DNA of 64,000 nucleotides from positions 1,420,471-1,484,470 of the forward strand of contig JAHNZQ020003150.1 in NCBI GenBank assembly GCA_019155205.2, given 5' to 3'. Made by a program: the position numbers and the translations under genes. The DNA is from Gracilaria vermiculophylla (taxonomy: Eukaryota; Rhodophyta; Florideophyceae; Gracilariales; Gracilariaceae). The notes under the pieces are model-generated. The model was not told the origin of the DNA, searched no databases, and saw only the letters and a list, made by a program, of their open reading frames with translations. Shown in pieces: positions 22,955 to 33,156 of the stretch; positions within the stretch are counted from its first letter, which is position 1; each line of letters begins with the position of its first letter.

Positions 22955-23454
22955 GAACGAGAATATAAAAGTGAAAACATGGTCTCGGTCTTTTTTTTTT
23001 CATTCAATGCTATTAAGGCGCTGGGAATTTTTCATGTGACTCGGCGCTAGACGGCTGCGGATAAGAAAGAAGGTCTCCTCCGCAAAGTCAATGCAGAACA
23101 GCTGAGGAATTTGATCAAACAACTGCCCGCTGTCTATCTGCCCGATGGCTCCACCGTTCGTCTTGATCGTGCCCTTCGTTACCATAACAAGGACGAGAAT
23201 TCATCAAATATGGAAGATTTGAAGAACGCCCTTGACCGCCTTGATCAGCAGGAACGATCAAGAGACAGCGTGTAAGTTTCTCATCCACAACAATGTTTTA
23301 ACATGAAGCAAATTGCGGGAGATCCGCATGATGGTTCTGAGCATACCTGGCAAAGATTCAAACGAACCACCACAGTATTCGTAATTGTTATCGCAAGCCG
23401 GGAGGCTAGAGTCACGGCGGCGCAAGCGGTTTGCGGAATTTCTGCATTTTTATA
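22955..23454 (+). pseudogene. P-loop GTPase pseudogene, third segment
   Basis: The 3' part of the GTPase gene after the copia insertion. It aligns with the intact minus-strand gene at 48565-49075: AADKKEGLL (in another frame here), NLIKQLPAVYLP, then a helical region and the C-terminus REARVTAAQAVCGISAFL. An indel near 22990, a stop near 23275 and other changes break the frame. With 17088-17206 and 17465-17781 it makes one gene spread over 6.4 kb. Confidence 0.8.
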
Positions 23455-23627
23455 ATGACCGTAGTCTCGAATACAGGGCTTGCTTCCGGTTTGGAGCAAA
23501 TACGTACGTTGTGTTCGGGTTTTTTAAGAACTCTATACTGCTTATATACTTTTATTTACAAAGCGCTAAGTTTATATTATCATAATTTTACTTGAAAATC
23601 CGTCTAGAACTTAAGGCAAGCATCTTT

Positions 23628-23831
23628 GAAGTATGAGAAAAAAGCAACGACGAAAAGGCCCATGGTCACAAACATCAATCACCAACTCTGTTAGTTTCTG
23701 ATATTGCGCATGTAGGGGTCGTTCTGGAAAGCAAAAAGACTGTTAAGCCACCGCTACCGCTATTCAACATCGAGGTTACTTTCGGAAAGCGCGACGGCAA
23801 GAAATCATCTGCTACAGCGCGCAGATACTAA
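23628..23831 (+). pseudogene. Small conserved frame downstream of the GTPase (degenerate)
   Basis: Counterpart of the 80-codon frame at 48151-48393. The end is well conserved (NIEVTFGKRDGKKSSATARRY), with a stop and a frame change near 23695. It may be a second exon or a short gene linked to the GTPase. Homology to the other copy continues to about 23930. Confidence 0.4.
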
Positions 23832-24259
23832 ACCCCTGAACAAAACGAAAGCAGTAAAACAGTTTTATAAATTGCAAGGGTATCAAGAGTGCATGCTTTG
23901 TTGCAGTGTTTTTTTCCTTCTCTAATGTAGAGACGTGAAACGAACCTGAAGCAAAACTGAGCTATAAGCTCGGTACAATCGTACTTTGTCCTGGAAAAAT
24001 CCATTTATATCAACGGATAATCGTATATTACGAAGACATGACGATCTGTATCGAGAGAGAAGAGAATATGAAGGAATACCATTCCTCGTCAACCGAGTGA
24101 AAAAAATGCAAGAAAACGGCCATTTGAACAGTATAGACCTGTCATCATTCCGATAACTAAACAGCAGTATCGGCTGGCAACGAACACGCTATTTGTAGCA
24201 GAAAGCCTCTATTCCAAAAGTGAGGGACAAGGTTTCGCAAAATCATTGCTTTAAGAAAC

Positions 24260-24487
24260 TTGAAAGAAAAAAGGACAAGATTTCGCTACATCAAACCATT
24301 TCCAGAGAAAAAGTACAGAGTATTGGTGGTGCCATTCTCTGATGCTAGCCATTCAGAATACTTGGATCAACTAGACTCCGTTGCTGGACTACTTCTTCGA
24401 CTCCCCGAATCGCATCCAGTGAAAGAAGTGGTGTTCTGGGCCTCTCAAAAGTCTCGCAAGCATGAGAAATCTATCAGATACAAATAG
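24260..24487 (+). pseudogene. Retroelement RNase H fragment
   Basis: A 75-residue frame with VVPFSDASHSEYLDQLDSVAGLLLRL and then FWASQKSRKHEKS. It is similar to the start of RNase H in Ty1/copia-like elements: a DAS motif, then the WxSxKs+ block about 40 residues later. No intact RT adjoins it, and no LTR was identified. It is probably an old remnant. Confidence 0.5.
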
Positions 24488-26611
24488 ACCAACGTAGGAA
24501 GAGGTAGTAAGACGCACAGAACCATAAAGACAGTCTACGAGCTACATTGTCGTCAAATATTGTATCGAAGACAGTCTTCAAGCCAAACTGTCTTCGAAAA
24601 GTTAATCGAATAAGGTATTCTCAGTTTAAGCTAGATTAGATATCGCAGCACATAGTTTGCAATTAAAGACGTAGAGTATGCCATTCTCCTACGAAAATCA
24701 GTCAGACTCTTCTTCGTACCGCATCTTCCGCTCCGCAGTGTTACAAATAGTGGATACCACAAGAGAGATGTCTCGGAGGTGAGAGTGGTGGTGGCTCTCA
24801 CTGAGATACATTAATACAGACTTTCAGAAGTGAATAGAACATGAACAAATGGTCGTAAATTTGTGACAGTCACGGCCGTACAAAATACAGTTATGTGATT
24901 TAGACACAAGGTATCTCGATGACGACAAAATCAATCGGCTCTGATGAGAACTTAGCTGCAATCCAACCTATGGCCAGTTACAAAACGTGAGGCACTGGCC
25001 CTCCCACTAAGGAAGTACGGTGGTAATCAGGCCGAAGGTACTCTCATTTAGTTAAGAGCTACGCAACTGCGATTATTGTGCTTCCTCAGTCATTTCTATA
25101 TCCTTTTACCTTACCTAATACGCCATCGTTTAATGGCGCATCACTCAAGCCACGAAGCCTGAGGTCGCGCATTTCCATGAGGTATCAGCCAACAAACCGA
25201 ACCTTTCAAGCCCTGTGCGATAATGCACTGTTCAATTCAAGCTTGCCGCAGCATAAAGCGGCTTTTGGAAGCAAACTATATTGGAGCAACGTTTGATGCA
25301 ACAGATTGTAGTTGATACAAATAATGAACATCAAAGTCTACATAGAACAATGTTAAGCCAGCCAGACCCATTCTTACCAGAAAAATGGGCTAGCAAGACT
25401 ATATTCAACGATCTATATTGTGCGTTGGCAGAAATGAAAACTAAAACTTTTTGCAAATACTCAAAGATAGTACTGTCAAGAGTTGCTTGTAAATCTGATG
25501 ACAACGTTGTGGAGATGTGAGACCTTTGGAATAATACGACAGGAAGCGAATGGAAAGCACATGACCGTGTCGTATTCAATATTTCCGCATGTGAAGCTGG
25601 AAGGGATATGGGATCATCAAAAGACCATAGAACCACGAAAATCCGACGTCTTGACCATCTGGACAGTTATTTACTTCTTATTTACTCAAAGGAACCACAT
25701 CCATTGTACAGCTTGTTTTGTGGGCAGAATTTAAACGGTTTATGGTGAATATCAGCAATTGCGAGCCCTCTATAGAAAAAGTTGTCGACTGATTAAAACC
25801 ATGCCTCTTGAAGAAGTAACGCATTGCGCAGACAAATATGAAGCATTTCAAAAACTCGAAAGACAGATTTTTATCAAAAAGAAGGAAGATATTTACACAA
25901 ATAACGGCTTTACATGTTCGTGACAGGGACACGGCAAGAATAGGATCTTTCAAAGCAAATATCAGACAGATTCGTTGGATAATTTCGTCGAGAGCCACCT
26001 CTCTTTGCGTTTTTGGAGATGATTCATATATTCGATTTGCAAACCTCAGTGAAGGAAACGTTGTTGTGGCTTATCATGTCTTCCGCGGACTCTGGGGCTC
26101 ATTGGAAGATCATGAATTCGTTGCCATTTTCAATGTACTAAGAATGAAAACAAAACAACCCAATATTGGAATTTTCAAAAACGCAAGAGTAGGTTTATTG
26201 CGCACTGGATTGGGCGAAGTGAAAGACACTATAGTGCGGACGCTTCCTTGGCAGGGAGCAGGTGCACACCGACCTTAACTAGGGTCGACAACAGGCTAAT
26301 ACAATCACGAATGGCAACCATAAGCGACAATCACGGTGATGTTGTTAAACTTTTGATCTGCTGCATGGCCTGGCTCCCTCAAGCTATGGTTCCTACTGCT
26401 CCTGAACCACACTGGTTTTGTATCATGTATGCGCAGCGTTGCGCTTTTTGTTTCCCACCCACCCCACCCGCAGGAGCAGTCAAAACGTCCAGGACTTACC
26501 TGAACGACATATATTCCGCCAATCAGTCACACGCAGGAGTGGGTGCAGCGCTGCTTTGCTGCCTCGCCTTCATTGGCTGCGGTGCCTGTATGGCCATCAG
26601 TAGCAGAGCTA
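24488..26611. other. No convincing gene; degenerate sequence
   Basis: Short frames only, the largest being 25838-26278 and 26248-26694. None shows a domain I recognise, and the second runs into the Tc1-like end at 26612. It may be decayed retroelement continuing from 24260. Confidence 0.5.
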
Positions 26612-27897
26612 CAGTGCGTTTCAAATGTATAGGACAGTGCAAAAGCGCGCCAAAGTATGCATTTTTGCCGCCTGTAGCATCCCCATTTCGTTAAAACGCT
26701 CAAAAACGCGTTTCAGAAGTATAGGACATCTCTAACTCGCACGTGATTTTTTCCACAACACGTTGTTTTCTTTCCTCAGAAAGACATAAGATCTTCTAAA
26801 TTAAAAGCTTATAACATAATACCTCAAACAGTACCTTAGATCTATACCTTATGTCCTCATTTTTATACCGTTTTCCTAAATATTTACTGTAATATAAACA
26901 TAAAGTTTTATTGATAGCTTAATAATGCTCTGCTACAACAATAAGCATAACTTTTTGCAAGAATATTATCCTGGCAATTTTTTTTGCACTAAGTAACCAA
27001 TGAAAAGAACGATACGTTTACAAAACATGAATAAAAAGGTAATACAAAACGCTTTAAAATTCTTTTGGTTAATAAAACTGAAAAAAATTTCCTTTTGGAA
27101 GCCGCAAAGAAACGTAAGTTGGTGCAACAGTGTGCGATGATCATTGAAAAAAAGACAGCTGCGAAAAGAATGTATTTAAAATTGAGTAAAACATTGATTA
27201 ATGTGAACAACAGTGTTTTACATATTGCTATCATAAGCCAAAAAGATCAAACAAAATTTAAACAAAGAAAAGTTCTATTAGAGCTTATATTATGCTATGT
27301 ATTAGACTGTCGATGAAAATAACCACACATAAATCCTTTTCAGAAAGCATTTTAGACTCGAAAAGGCTTACAAATGCTTTTACACAACTTTTTATAAAAT
27401 TTTATATATCTGATCAGAAATTTAAACGGGGTTTTCACTAAGATAGCGCCGCCGTTTAGTTGTCTATAGCAATGAAAAACCTTCTTCGCTTGCTATAAAT
27501 TAATTCCATGCAGTTACTTACGCGTTAAGTTCACTTAAACCTTTTTCAAAATGAATAGGATGTACTCGTTAGGATGATTTATGGCCATTATAGGCCATTC
27601 TGAACAGGTTTTGATTAAAGAAAAAGTATTGGAAAAAGCTCGAAAACTATGAATATTTATATTATGCGACATTAGAGAAACGCAATGCAAAAGCGTTGAA
27701 AAAGTATTATTTAGCACACAATAGCGAAAATCAATTACTAAAGAAGGCAAAATGAAGTTTGAAAGTGAAATGTCTTATGATTTTGAAACGGGTTTTTAAC
27801 CTGAAGTTTTTTGAAAACTGATTTTGGTAGCATTACCGTAGTAAAGACGATGATTTACATCAAAATGCCAGGTGTCATATACTTTTGGAACAGACTT
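26612..27897. mobile_element. Tc1-like element without transposase (about 1.29 kb)
   Basis: TA duplications lie at 26610-26611 and 27898-27899. The ends are CAGTGCGTTTCAAA and, reversed, AAGTCTGTTCCAAA. A second copy of the GTTTCA-type repeat lies about 90 bp inside each end, the IR/DR layout of some Tc1 elements. It is homologous throughout to 57577-58847 and at the ends to 19050-19398. No transposase was recognised. A frame at 27065-27316, rich in Lys, keeps partial similarity in the 57.6 kb copy. Confidence 0.88.
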
Positions 27898-28004
27898 TAT
27901 CAGGCAAATGAGAGAAGTTGGATGTGATATATTATCAGAGAGTATTTGAGGATGAACCGGTGCTTGACACTAAAGGGAAGAAATATTGTGATTTATAGAT
28001 CTGG

Positions 28005-28740
28005 ATAAATTTTATGATGAATATTGCTGAAAAACACAATAACTAGATACATCTCCATGTAGCCTGCGCATACAAGTTTTAAAAAACATCAATATTGCTT
28101 GTCATACATTCTTTTTTTTAAAATCAAGTGCAGTGTCTAACGATTATTTTTGCTCTTGATCTTCTGTAGTATTTATGTTTAGGCACTCTTTGCCTGGTAG
28201 AGAGAAAAACATATATATTTTGTTCCACCCAGAGTCAAAAAACGCTATCTCTTTTTCATGGCTAGAAACAATCTTGTGCTACACAGAAATATTAATCGAA
28301 ACACAAAAGCTTGCATTGTTTTCAAAAATAAAAAAATTATACATTGATATCTAATAACTTGATATCTATGCGAAAGACAAAACCCTTCGATGCAAGTGTG
28401 TATTGAACGCTGATAATGGCAGCAAACATGTGCTTTTGATATGTCCGTTGACTGCCAGTAGTCGTCGCGATCTGTATAAAGATGGGGAAGAGCAGAGCAT
28501 CATGTCGCCTAATAAATCGATACTTATAGCGCCTAGCAATGCTTTAGGTTTTCAGAAGAAAGAGAAGTATCTGAAAAGATAGATCCTGGTTGTGCTGGGA
28601 AATAGAACACAACTTGCGTATTAAAGAGGAAGAAGAAGACGTTGGGCGCGTCGTGAAGCTTTGAGATTTTGAAGCTGATGTTTTGTGATTTAAAAAGACA
28701 AAAATTAACGAGCAGTTTGTCAAAACGACTGTTAAAATCA
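28005..28740. repeat. Duplicated unit 1, part downstream of the polyglycine gene
   Basis: AT-rich sequence homologous to 32430-33150, with matches such as ATCAAGTGCAGTGTCTAAC and TTGACTGCCAGTAGTCGTCG. Together with the adjoining gene it defines a duplication of at least 1.3 kb. The two copies are separated by the tyrosine-recombinase retroelement. Confidence 0.8.
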
Positions 28741-28751
28741 TTCTCCAATGC

Positions 28752-29353
28752 TCAACCGCCACCTCCGCCTCCACCTCCCCCGCCACCGCCACCGCCACCG
28801 CCACCGCCACCGCCACCGCCACCGCCACCGCCACCGCCACCGCCACCGCCACCGCCACCGCCACCGCCAGTACTCACAACTCTCCCTCCACCTCCGGCGT
28901 TGCCACCTGAATAACATCCCAAACAGAAAATTGGAAAGATGGACACAGCAACGATGATGATTACCGCTAATATAGGAAAGGAACTCTTGCCCTCTGAAAA
29001 GCATTGAAGATCACTTGAGCACAAAACTGTACCCCGCTCAGCAACTAATACGTCTATGGGCTCCGACGCATTGTTCCACACCAGCGTCACGGTAGAGTTT
29101 CTTCCGGAGAAGGACGACGAAATTGCTTTTGGAGCAGCCGCCACGCTCAGTGAAGCGTTTCCATCGGCGTTGATAAACGTAACCCGCATTTTGTCGAATT
29201 TCTGGTCCCAGGTGCCCGTCCTCCACCGCAGGACATTCACAATTGCGCCTTCCGGCGGCTCGGCGTCTGTTTCCGGGCACGATGTCGTGAAGCGGGTCAC
29301 GCCGCTGTCGAGCGTGTACTGCAGCGTGAACAGCGTGGAGCGGTTACCTTTCT
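28752..29353 (-). CDS. Polyglycine-tailed membrane protein, copy 1 (5' end in gap)
   Basis: The C-terminal 200 or so residues of the protein encoded in full at 33157-34101. They include the ectodomain end (TDAEPPEGAIVNVLRWR, SSFSGRNSTVTLVWNN), a transmembrane segment (FPILAVIIIVAVSIFPIFCL) and a glycine tail of roughly 37 residues before the stop. The tail is encoded by a near-perfect CCACCG hexamer microsatellite (about 28760-28868 on the plus strand). The N-terminus is lost in the 29354-29453 gap. No function is known. Confidence 0.65.
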
Positions 29354-29453
29354 NNNNNNNNNNNNNNNNNNNNNNNNNNNNNNNNNNNNNNNNNNNNNNN
29401 NNNNNNNNNNNNNNNNNNNNNNNNNNNNNNNNNNNNNNNNNNNNNNNNNNNNN
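29354..29453. other. Assembly gap (100 N)
   Basis: It separates polyglycine gene copy 1 from the 5' part of the RT element. The missing sequence probably includes the N-terminus of the former and the 5' end of the latter. Confidence 0.95.
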
Positions 29454-30832
29454 GAGAATATGTTAAGCTTATCAAAAAACTCGAAGAAGTCGGAATAATT
29501 TCAATGGAAAGGGAACAAGCAGAAATTGTTAACGGTGTGTTCGCGGTCCCCAAAAAAGAGAAAGGCGTTCAGCGCCTGATCATTGACGCTCGAAATGCGA
29601 ATAAGGCTTTCGTAGCGGCGCCAGATGCAGAGTTGCCTAATCCGGGACACCTAGCTAAATTATACTTACCGCACGGTAAAAAATTATATGTTGGGAAAAC
29701 CGATATGGATAACCAGTATCACCGCATGAGGATGCCCGAATGGTCGCGAAAGTTTTTCGGATTGCCTAGTACAAATCTAGCTTGCTCGCAGAAATACCCT
29801 GTTATATGCTCAATGCCAATGGGATGGTCGCACTCTGTCTTTATTGCGCAAAGCGTACACAGATATCTGCTTGAGCGGGCTGGGCTGGAACAGCATGATT
29901 GGATTACGAACGTGACAGAAATTTCGGAGTTCCAATTTGGGGCGTATGTCGATGATTATTTTTCTTTGGGAACGAACATGCAAAAAGGAATAGAAAATCT
30001 GAAAGCGGATGTCGGCGAGTCTAGAAAAAGTAACCTGCCCTCAAAGCCACAAAAAATTGCGTGGCCTGGGGAAAGGAGCTTTACGGAGGTACTAGGCATT
30101 GAAGTACACCTCTCTGGGTTATTGCTACCTGACGCAGTAAAGTTGCGAAATTTAATCGGGTCTACAAAAGCAATTATCCAGCGGCGAAGATGGAAAGTGA
30201 AGATGCTACAAAGAGTGTTAGGCAAGTGGGCGTGGTTCTTGTTACTCCAACGACCATTGTTCTCGGTTTTATCCGTAGTATATAAGTTGAGTCGGGCAGA
30301 AACAGACTCCGTGGTAGCGTCACAAGCTGCCAAACAGGAATTGTCTCTGCTCGTGGCTCTCTCACCTTTAATACGCGTCGATTTAACTCGAGAGGTCTCA
30401 GCGACGGTTATCTGCTTTGACGCCAGCTTCTGGGGTGGTGGCGTTGTTTACACCTTGACAACAAATCCTTTCAGTTTGCTGCGAGAATCCGCAGAAAACC
30501 AAGCTACTTGGATTGAAGCACAACCATGGAAGCTGGCCATCAGAAACAAGTGGCATAAAACTTCACCAATACACCTTTTAGAGGGGGAAGCATGCATACT
30601 AGGCCTCCGCTGGGCGCAAAGACAGCAAAAACATTTTGGCAAACGTCTTGTAGTCTTTATTGATAATCAAGCGCTCATTGGAGCGTTGCGCAAAGGACCT
30701 AGCAGTGTTAAAAGATTTAATCGAATATGTCGTAGAGTTGCGGCGATACTCTTAGTGGGCAACCTTGGGCTTGAGCCATTTTATGTGCCATCAGCCATCA
30801 ATCCGGCTGATGAACCCTCCCGGGCTTTATGA
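29454..30832 (+). CDS. Reverse transcriptase and RNase H of a tyrosine-recombinase retroelement
   Basis: An open frame of at least 442 residues (first in-frame start at 29504) that continues upstream into the gap. RT motifs in order are VPKKEKGVQRLIIDARNAN, the motif A block KTDMDNQYHRMRMP, the motif B block SMPMGWSHSVFIAQ and the catalytic YVDDYF at about 29946-29963. RNase H follows with FDASFWGGG (about 30419), EGEACIL, FIDNQALIGAL and NPADEPSR at the end. The stop overlaps the recombinase frame by 68 bp. Order and linkage fit a DIRS/Ngaro-type element, in which the cDNA is integrated by a tyrosine recombinase and not by a DDE integrase. No methyltransferase domain lies between the two. 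The frame has no internal stop. Confidence 0.85.
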
Positions 30833-31802
30833 GCTCGCCCACAAAAGAGTAAAGCCTAGTACTCTCAAAAATTATCGAAAAAATCTGGAACATTTTGTCG
30901 AGTGGTTAAAAACGCTGGATGATTCAGAACGAAATTATTCATCAATAAAGGAGGTTGATAAGTTATTTACAAGGTATTGTGTCGAAAGACATACGGCAAA
31001 CCCTGATCTGCAGTGGGCCCAAGCGGCCCAAGCAAAGGCTGGCTTGGAGTTCTTTTACCATGAATTAGCTGGAAATCTACCTCTGTCTACGCTTAGCATT
31101 CAGGGGTGGATGAAGGCAAAACCAGTTCGCCATCATGGGGTTTGTCCGGAGTCGGTCGCATATGCCTTGGCTTTTGACCACTTCCGGCATGGGGAGCCGG
31201 ATATTGGCACTGGAATGTTGCTCCTCTTCGAAGGCTATTTGCGGCTTGGTGACCTTTTGGGTTTACACACGGATGATGTCGTTATCCTGGAGTTAACCAC
31301 ACCTCGGCCGCATTACGCCAGCATGAATATTTCAATTTCGAAGCGAGGGCGTAACGAAACAGTGACAATCCGGCCTTACTTCCTCACGGTTTTATTGTCT
31401 CGGCTCGTAGAGCGGAAACGGCTATTAAGAGAACTCAAACTCTTCGCCGTACCAGCCGCTCGATTTAGAGCTCATCTGCGACGTGCTATGCAACGACTGG
31501 GAATCTCCCAAATTGTGACCCCCCATATGTTGCGTTTTGGTGGTGCCACGACTGATAAACTTTATGGTCGCCTCCCCGACCATGAAATTAAGAACCGTGG
31601 TCGCTGGCAGTCCGAGAAGAATGCTAAACTTTACATTCAGCCTCATCGTATGTATAGTTTTCTCAAGACTCTGACGGAACGCCAGCGACTCGATTTTCAG
31701 GCGGTGGTTACCAGCGCATCAACGTTCTTCAACGTTTCGCCACCCTGTTGGGTTGGGGGTCGGGAGTCAGTGCAAGCACAAGTATTTGGACAGGAAGCCT
31801 AA
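30765..31802 (+). CDS. Tyrosine recombinase of the retroelement
   Basis: A 345-residue open frame. The N-terminal SAM-like domain starts at KPSTLKNYRKNLEHFVEWL (about residue 31). The catalytic domain has the first Arg in FEGYLRLGDLLGL (about residue 157), a basic strand with Lys, then HMLRFGG (HxxR), then GRWQSEKNAKLYIQ, where the W and Y match the last two catalytic positions. So the set R-K-HxxR-W-Y can be placed. The annotated start is a TTG inside the RT frame. A start further in, or translation by frameshift from RT, is equally possible. In such elements the enzyme inserts a circular cDNA by site-specific recombination. Confidence 0.87.
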   Translation: MGLSHFMCHQPSIRLMNPPGLYELAHKRVKPSTLKNYRKNLEHFVEWLKTLDDSERNYSSIKEVDKLFTRYCVERHTANPDLQWAQAAQAKAGLEFFYHELAGNLPLSTLSIQGWMKAKPVRHHGVCPESVAYALAFDHFRHGEPDIGTGMLLLFEGYLRLGDLLGLHTDDVVILELTTPRPHYASMNISISKRGRNETVTIRPYFLTVLLSRLVERKRLLRELKLFAVPAARFRAHLRRAMQRLGISQIVTPHMLRFGGATTDKLYGRLPDHEIKNRGRWQSEKNAKLYIQPHRMYSFLKTLTERQRLDFQAVVTSASTFFNVSPPCWVGGRESVQAQVFGQEA

Positions 31803-31842
31803 TGGAAATGGAAAGAAGATAAGAAGTTTTTTGGAAGCGGTT

Positions 31843-32076
31843 TTGGACTTCGGAATTTTTTCAATGGGAAATGTCTTGGACTTAGGAATTTTTTCTCGCG
31901 TAACTCGAAGTCGGTTTTAAACGGTTTTTTGCACAGATTCAACTTTTCTGGTGCGAAATCAAAATTAATCAATTTTTTGGAAACAGCGGGAACATCCTGG
32001 GACTTAGGAATTTTTACGGAATTACTTGGGTTCTCAGGTTGGTTAGTCGGGGAGACTCTTGGACTTAGTAATTTTT
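31843..32076. repeat. Repeated TTGGACTTAGGAATTTTT motif after the recombinase
   Basis: Four copies of an 18-base motif lie at about 31843, 31876, 31998 and 32059, the first and last with one base changed. A shortened form (TTGGACTA) is near 32232. All are in the same direction and start 40 bp past the recombinase stop. They may be recombinase-binding or split terminal repeats. Confidence 0.6.
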
Positions 32077-32429
32077 CTGCGGGGTCATTTTCAGTTTTGA
32101 ACGATATTTTGAGCAGTTCTAAAAAATTCTGTTTTAAATCGGAAAATCCTGATTGTCGGACTCTAATGGAATTTTTTGGGTTCTAGGGTAGTCGACTGGC
32201 GGATGGGGTTGCTGGGGGGTGGGTAGGCCATCTTGGACTAAGTGCTCGCACGGTGCTTCGCGTGGATTTAGTTTTTAGTAATAGCTTCGTACAAATTAAA
32301 TAATTGTTGTTGTTGACAAAAATATTGTTTTTTCTTTAAGCGCGAAGCGAAGCGAATGCGAAGCGACGACGAAGTCCTTTTTTGGTTAACGAACGTAGAG
32401 AGCTGGCAAGAATGAACCAAGTAGGAAAT

Positions 32430-33150
32430 AATAATTCTAGCCGGAAAACACAATATCTAGGTACATCTTTATGTAGCCTGTGCAAACAAGTTTTAAAAAG
32501 CATCAATATTGCTTTTCCTATTTTTTTTTAATCAAGTGCAGTGTCTAACAATTATTTTTGCTCTTGATCTTCTTTTATATTTATGATAGGCAACCTTTGC
32601 CCTGATGAGAGGAAAATATTTTTTTTGTTCCACCCAGAGTCTAAAAACGTTAATATTTTTTCATGGCTGGAGACAATCTTGTGCTCGACAGAAATATGAA
32701 TCGTACCACATAAGTTTGCATTGTTTTCAAAAATAAATAAAATATACATTGATATCTAAAAACTTGATATCTATGCGAAAGACAGAACCCTTCGATGCAA
32801 ATGTGTATTGAACGCTGATAATGGTAGCAAACATGTGGTTTCGATATTTCCGTTGACTGCCAGTAGTCGTCGCGATCTGCATAAAGATGAGGAAGAGCAG
32901 CGCATCATGTCGTCTAATGAACCGCTACTTATAGCGCCTAGCAAAGCTTTAGGTTTTCTGAAGAAAGAGAAGTATCTGAAAAGATAGATCCTGGTTGTGC
33001 TTGGAAATAGAACACAACTTGCATATTAAAGAGGAAGAAGAAGACGTTAGGCACGTCGTGAAGCTTTGAGCTTTTGAAGCTGATGTTTTGTGATTTAAAA
33101 AGACATTCAATAACATGCAGTTTGTCAAAACGACGCATAAACTTTTTCAC
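32430..33150. repeat. Duplicated unit 2, part downstream of the polyglycine gene
   Basis: Homologous to 28005-28740 over its length, with scattered substitutions and small indels. No independent gene was seen. Confidence 0.8.
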
Positions 33151-33156
33151 CAATGC

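Noticed and set aside
24260..24487. Intact host gene with a DAS motif
   Set aside because: The spacing of DAS and WxSxKs matches retroelement RNase H, and no other part of a gene surrounds it.
25838..26278. 146-codon frame, possible retroelement fragment
   Set aside because: No catalytic motif could be placed, and neighbouring frames are full of stops.
28669..28914. Plus-strand frame with a long polyproline run (and its twin at 33074-33394)
   Set aside because: It is the antisense shadow of the glycine tail. Only the minus strand has a signal peptide, sequons, a transmembrane segment and similarity over the whole ectodomain.
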